From NCBI RefSeq assembly GCF_018918075.1, contig NZ_JAHLPW010000004.1, positions 62,001 through 126,000 of the forward strand: 64,000 bases of DNA. The letters run 5' to 3'. Of this stretch, positions 62,385 to 64,000 are shown one piece after another. The first letter of the stretch is position 1. Each line of letters opens with the position of its first letter. The position numbers were made by a program, and so were the translations under genes. Source of the stretch: Virgibacillus sp. MSJ-26 (GTDB taxonomy: Bacteria > Bacillota > Bacilli > Bacillales > Amphibacillaceae). The notes under the pieces were generated by a model. It ran no database searches. It was given only the letters and a program-made list of their open reading frames with translations, and was not told the DNA's origin.

Positions 62385-63793
62385 TTAGAAATCACCACCC
62401 TCTCCCTTTCTGATTTAGCGAACATTTTACCTGGATTCATAATGTAGTTAGGGTCAAGTGCTTTTTTAATATTTCGCATTGCTTCAATTCCTGCTTCACC
62501 TACTTTGAGATGAAGATAAGGTAATTTCATCACACCCACACCATGTTCACCTGTAATGGTTCCGCCAAGTTCAACGGCTTTCATGAAGATTTCTTCTAGA
62601 GCGTCTTCAATCCGTGCGATCTCATCTTTATTTCGTACATCTGTTAAACATGTGGGGTGAAGATTCCCGTCTCCTGCATGGCCAAAGGTGCAAATGGTAA
62701 TGTCATATTTTTTGGCAATTTCATTAATCGCTTTCACCATTTTGGCAATTTCTGAACGAGGGACGGTGGCATCTTCTAAAATTGTTGTCGGTTTCAAGCG
62801 AGATAAAGCTGAGAGAGCTGAACGTCGTGCTTCCGTTAAGGCTTCGGCTTCGGCAAGTGTTTCGGCAACAGACACATCAAACGCTTGATTATCTCTGCAC
62901 AATTGCTCTATTTTTTCCATATCTCTTTCAACAACTTCTTCAGGCCCATCTTGTTCGATAAGTAAGACGGCTTTAGCATCGAGAGGTAAACCAATTTGTG
63001 CAAAATCCTCGACTACTTTAACTGTTGCTTGGTCTAAAAATTCCAAGGTAGCTGGAATGATTCGATTAGCAATAATAGCTGAAACAGTCTCAGCAGCCGC
63101 TTCGAGATCATGATAAAGAGCGAGCATTGTTTTCTTTGTTTCCGGTTGAGGAATAAGCTTAAGAATAGCTGAAGTAATGACACCAAGCGTCCCTTCTGCT
63201 CCAACATATAGCCTAGTTAAGTCATACCCTGCCACATCTTTAGCAAGCTTTCCTCCTGTCCGAATGACTTCTCCATTCGGCAGGACAATCTCGAGTCCTA
63301 AAACATAATCTCTAGTTACCCCATATTTCAGTCCACGAAGGCCGCCTGAGTTTTCACTAATATTCCCACCGATTTGTGAAATGTGCATGGATCCTGGATC
63401 AGGTGGATAAAACAGTCCCACCTCTTCAGCTGCTCTGAAAATATCTTGTGTGTAAACGCCAGGTTGAACGGTCATCGTTAAGTTTTCTTCATCAATCTCC
63501 AGAATTTGATTCATATGACGAAATAGAAGTACAATTCCTCCTTCAAGCGGAGTGGTTCCCGCACATAAATTTGTTCCTGAACCACGGGGGACAATGGGAA
63601 TTTTATATTCATTACATAACTTTACAATGGCAGCAACTTCCTTCGTGTTCCGCGGCGCTACCGCTGCATCTGGCATGGCTTGAAATTGTGGAGTAGAATC
63701 ATAAGAGTAAGCTAGTAAGCTAGCATTACTCGTCTCGACATTCTCACGTCCTACAATTGCTTCAAGTCTTTTCTGTATATCTTCATCAAGCAT
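62381..63793 (-). CDS. glcD: Glycolate oxidase flavoprotein subunit GlcD
   Basis: A 470-residue FAD-linked oxidase. The FAD_binding_4 domain has VPRGSGTNLCAGTTP and DPGSMHISQIGGNISENSGGLRGLKYG; the C-terminal domain has FGHAGDGNLHP and GGTITGEHGVGVMK. This is the GlcD/YsfC type, oxidising glycolate or D-lactate-like 2-hydroxy acids to the oxo acid. Exact substrate not proven. The start follows GAGAGGAG. First gene of glcDF. No glcE is present, usual for Bacillus. Confidence 0.94.
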   Translation of the reverse strand: MLDEDIQKRLEAIVGRENVETSNASLLAYSYDSTPQFQAMPDAAVAPRNTKEVAAIVKLCNEYKIPIVPRGSGTNLCAGTTPLEGGIVLLFRHMNQILEIDEENLTMTVQPGVYTQDIFRAAEEVGLFYPPDPGSMHISQIGGNISENSGGLRGLKYGVTRDYVLGLEIVLPNGEVIRTGGKLAKDVAGYDLTRLYVGAEGTLGVITSAILKLIPQPETKKTMLALYHDLEAAAETVSAIIANRIIPATLEFLDQATVKVVEDFAQIGLPLDAKAVLLIEQDGPEEVVERDMEKIEQLCRDNQAFDVSVAETLAEAEALTEARRSALSALSRLKPTTILEDATVPRSEIAKMVKAINEIAKKYDITICTFGHAGDGNLHPTCLTDVRNKDEIARIEDALEEIFMKAVELGGTITGEHGVGVMKLPYLHLKVGEAGIEAMRNIKKALDPNYIMNPGKMFAKSERERVVISK

Positions 63794-64000
63794 TTCAATT
63801 CTCCTCTCATGAAGCCTTGTCTATCTACTCGAAAAACCTATCTAGTGGACTTGTTATTTAAAGAAAATTGTAACTCTATTATAAAGGCTCCCACTCGTAT
63901 AGGTCTAGGACATCTAGGAAGTATTTCTACTAATACGATACTTTAATTTATTAAATACATCGCGAGACTGGGACATAAGTATTTTAGTTAATGTAAAATC
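63794..64000 (-). other. Upstream region of glcD
   Basis: About 200 bases to the window edge. On the minus strand a TATAAT-like -10 (complement of 63878-63885 region, TTTATAATAGAG) may start glcD transcription; no good -35 was found. Nothing else was seen. Confidence 0.35.

Overview
The window is low-GC Firmicutes DNA, most likely from a spore-forming, possibly halotolerant member of the Bacillaceae. The reasons are strong AGGAGG-type ribosome binding sites, frequent TTG and GTG starts, a gerABC spore-germination operon, and close resemblance to Bacillus regulators and enzymes (GltC, DesK/DesR, YutJ, IolS, YhaQ/YhaP). I cannot name the genus from sequence alone. The window looks like ordinary chromosome: no rRNA, tRNA, phage, transposase, CRISPR array or conjugation gene was seen.

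Layout. 0-10 kb: the tail of a NERD protein, a RidA protein, a MATE exporter facing an unusual GGDEF-like/HTH regulator, a SWIM-SNF2 helicase, an MFS and a TauE-type exporter. 10-17 kb: a Cu/Zn-SOD lipoprotein, a DoxX protein, a YhaQP-like ABC exporter behind a double-operator promoter, and a cell-wall amidase. 17-23 kb: the ger operon with a small membrane ORF after it and a DUF3231 gene facing away. 22.6-26.8 kb: a class I ribonucleotide reductase operon, nrdE-flavodoxin-nrdF, behind two NrdR boxes, a cobalamin riboswitch and two terminator-like hairpins. 27-30 kb: a GltC-like regulator facing gdhA, then a sirtuin. 30-39 kb: a PF04392-type ABC transporter, then an OFA transporter, an FdhF/YdeP-like molybdoenzyme and FdhD. 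39-46 kb: an SDR, a DUF6612 lipoprotein, an isochorismatase-family hydrolase, a DUF1700/DUF4097 pair, DUF421 and DUF3891 proteins, a 51-bp minisatellite and an RlmN of streptococcal type. 46-54 kb: a SEC-C protein, a luciferase-like monooxygenase, an IolS-like reductase with a frameshifted membrane/PH-like gene and a thioesterase upstream, an MFS and YutJ. 54-60 kb: the des-desK-desR lipid-fluidity system with a likely DesR operator. 59-64 kb: CobT and glycolate oxidase GlcDF.

How it fits together. The B12 riboswitch on a class I RNR implies that the cell also has a B12-dependent class II RNR elsewhere, and cobT in the same window fits cobalamin use. Intergenic DNA is rich in structured repeats of at least four kinds: a cruciform element near 10.5 and 38.7 kb, a GC-rich composite palindrome at 30.4-30.8 kb, and 51-bp hairpin repeats at 45 and 60.8 kb. 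I did not find one clear novel multi-gene system. The best leads are the layered RNR control with a flavodoxin in the NrdI position, the 51-bp repeats, the double-operator promoter, the frameshifted gene and the RlmN type.
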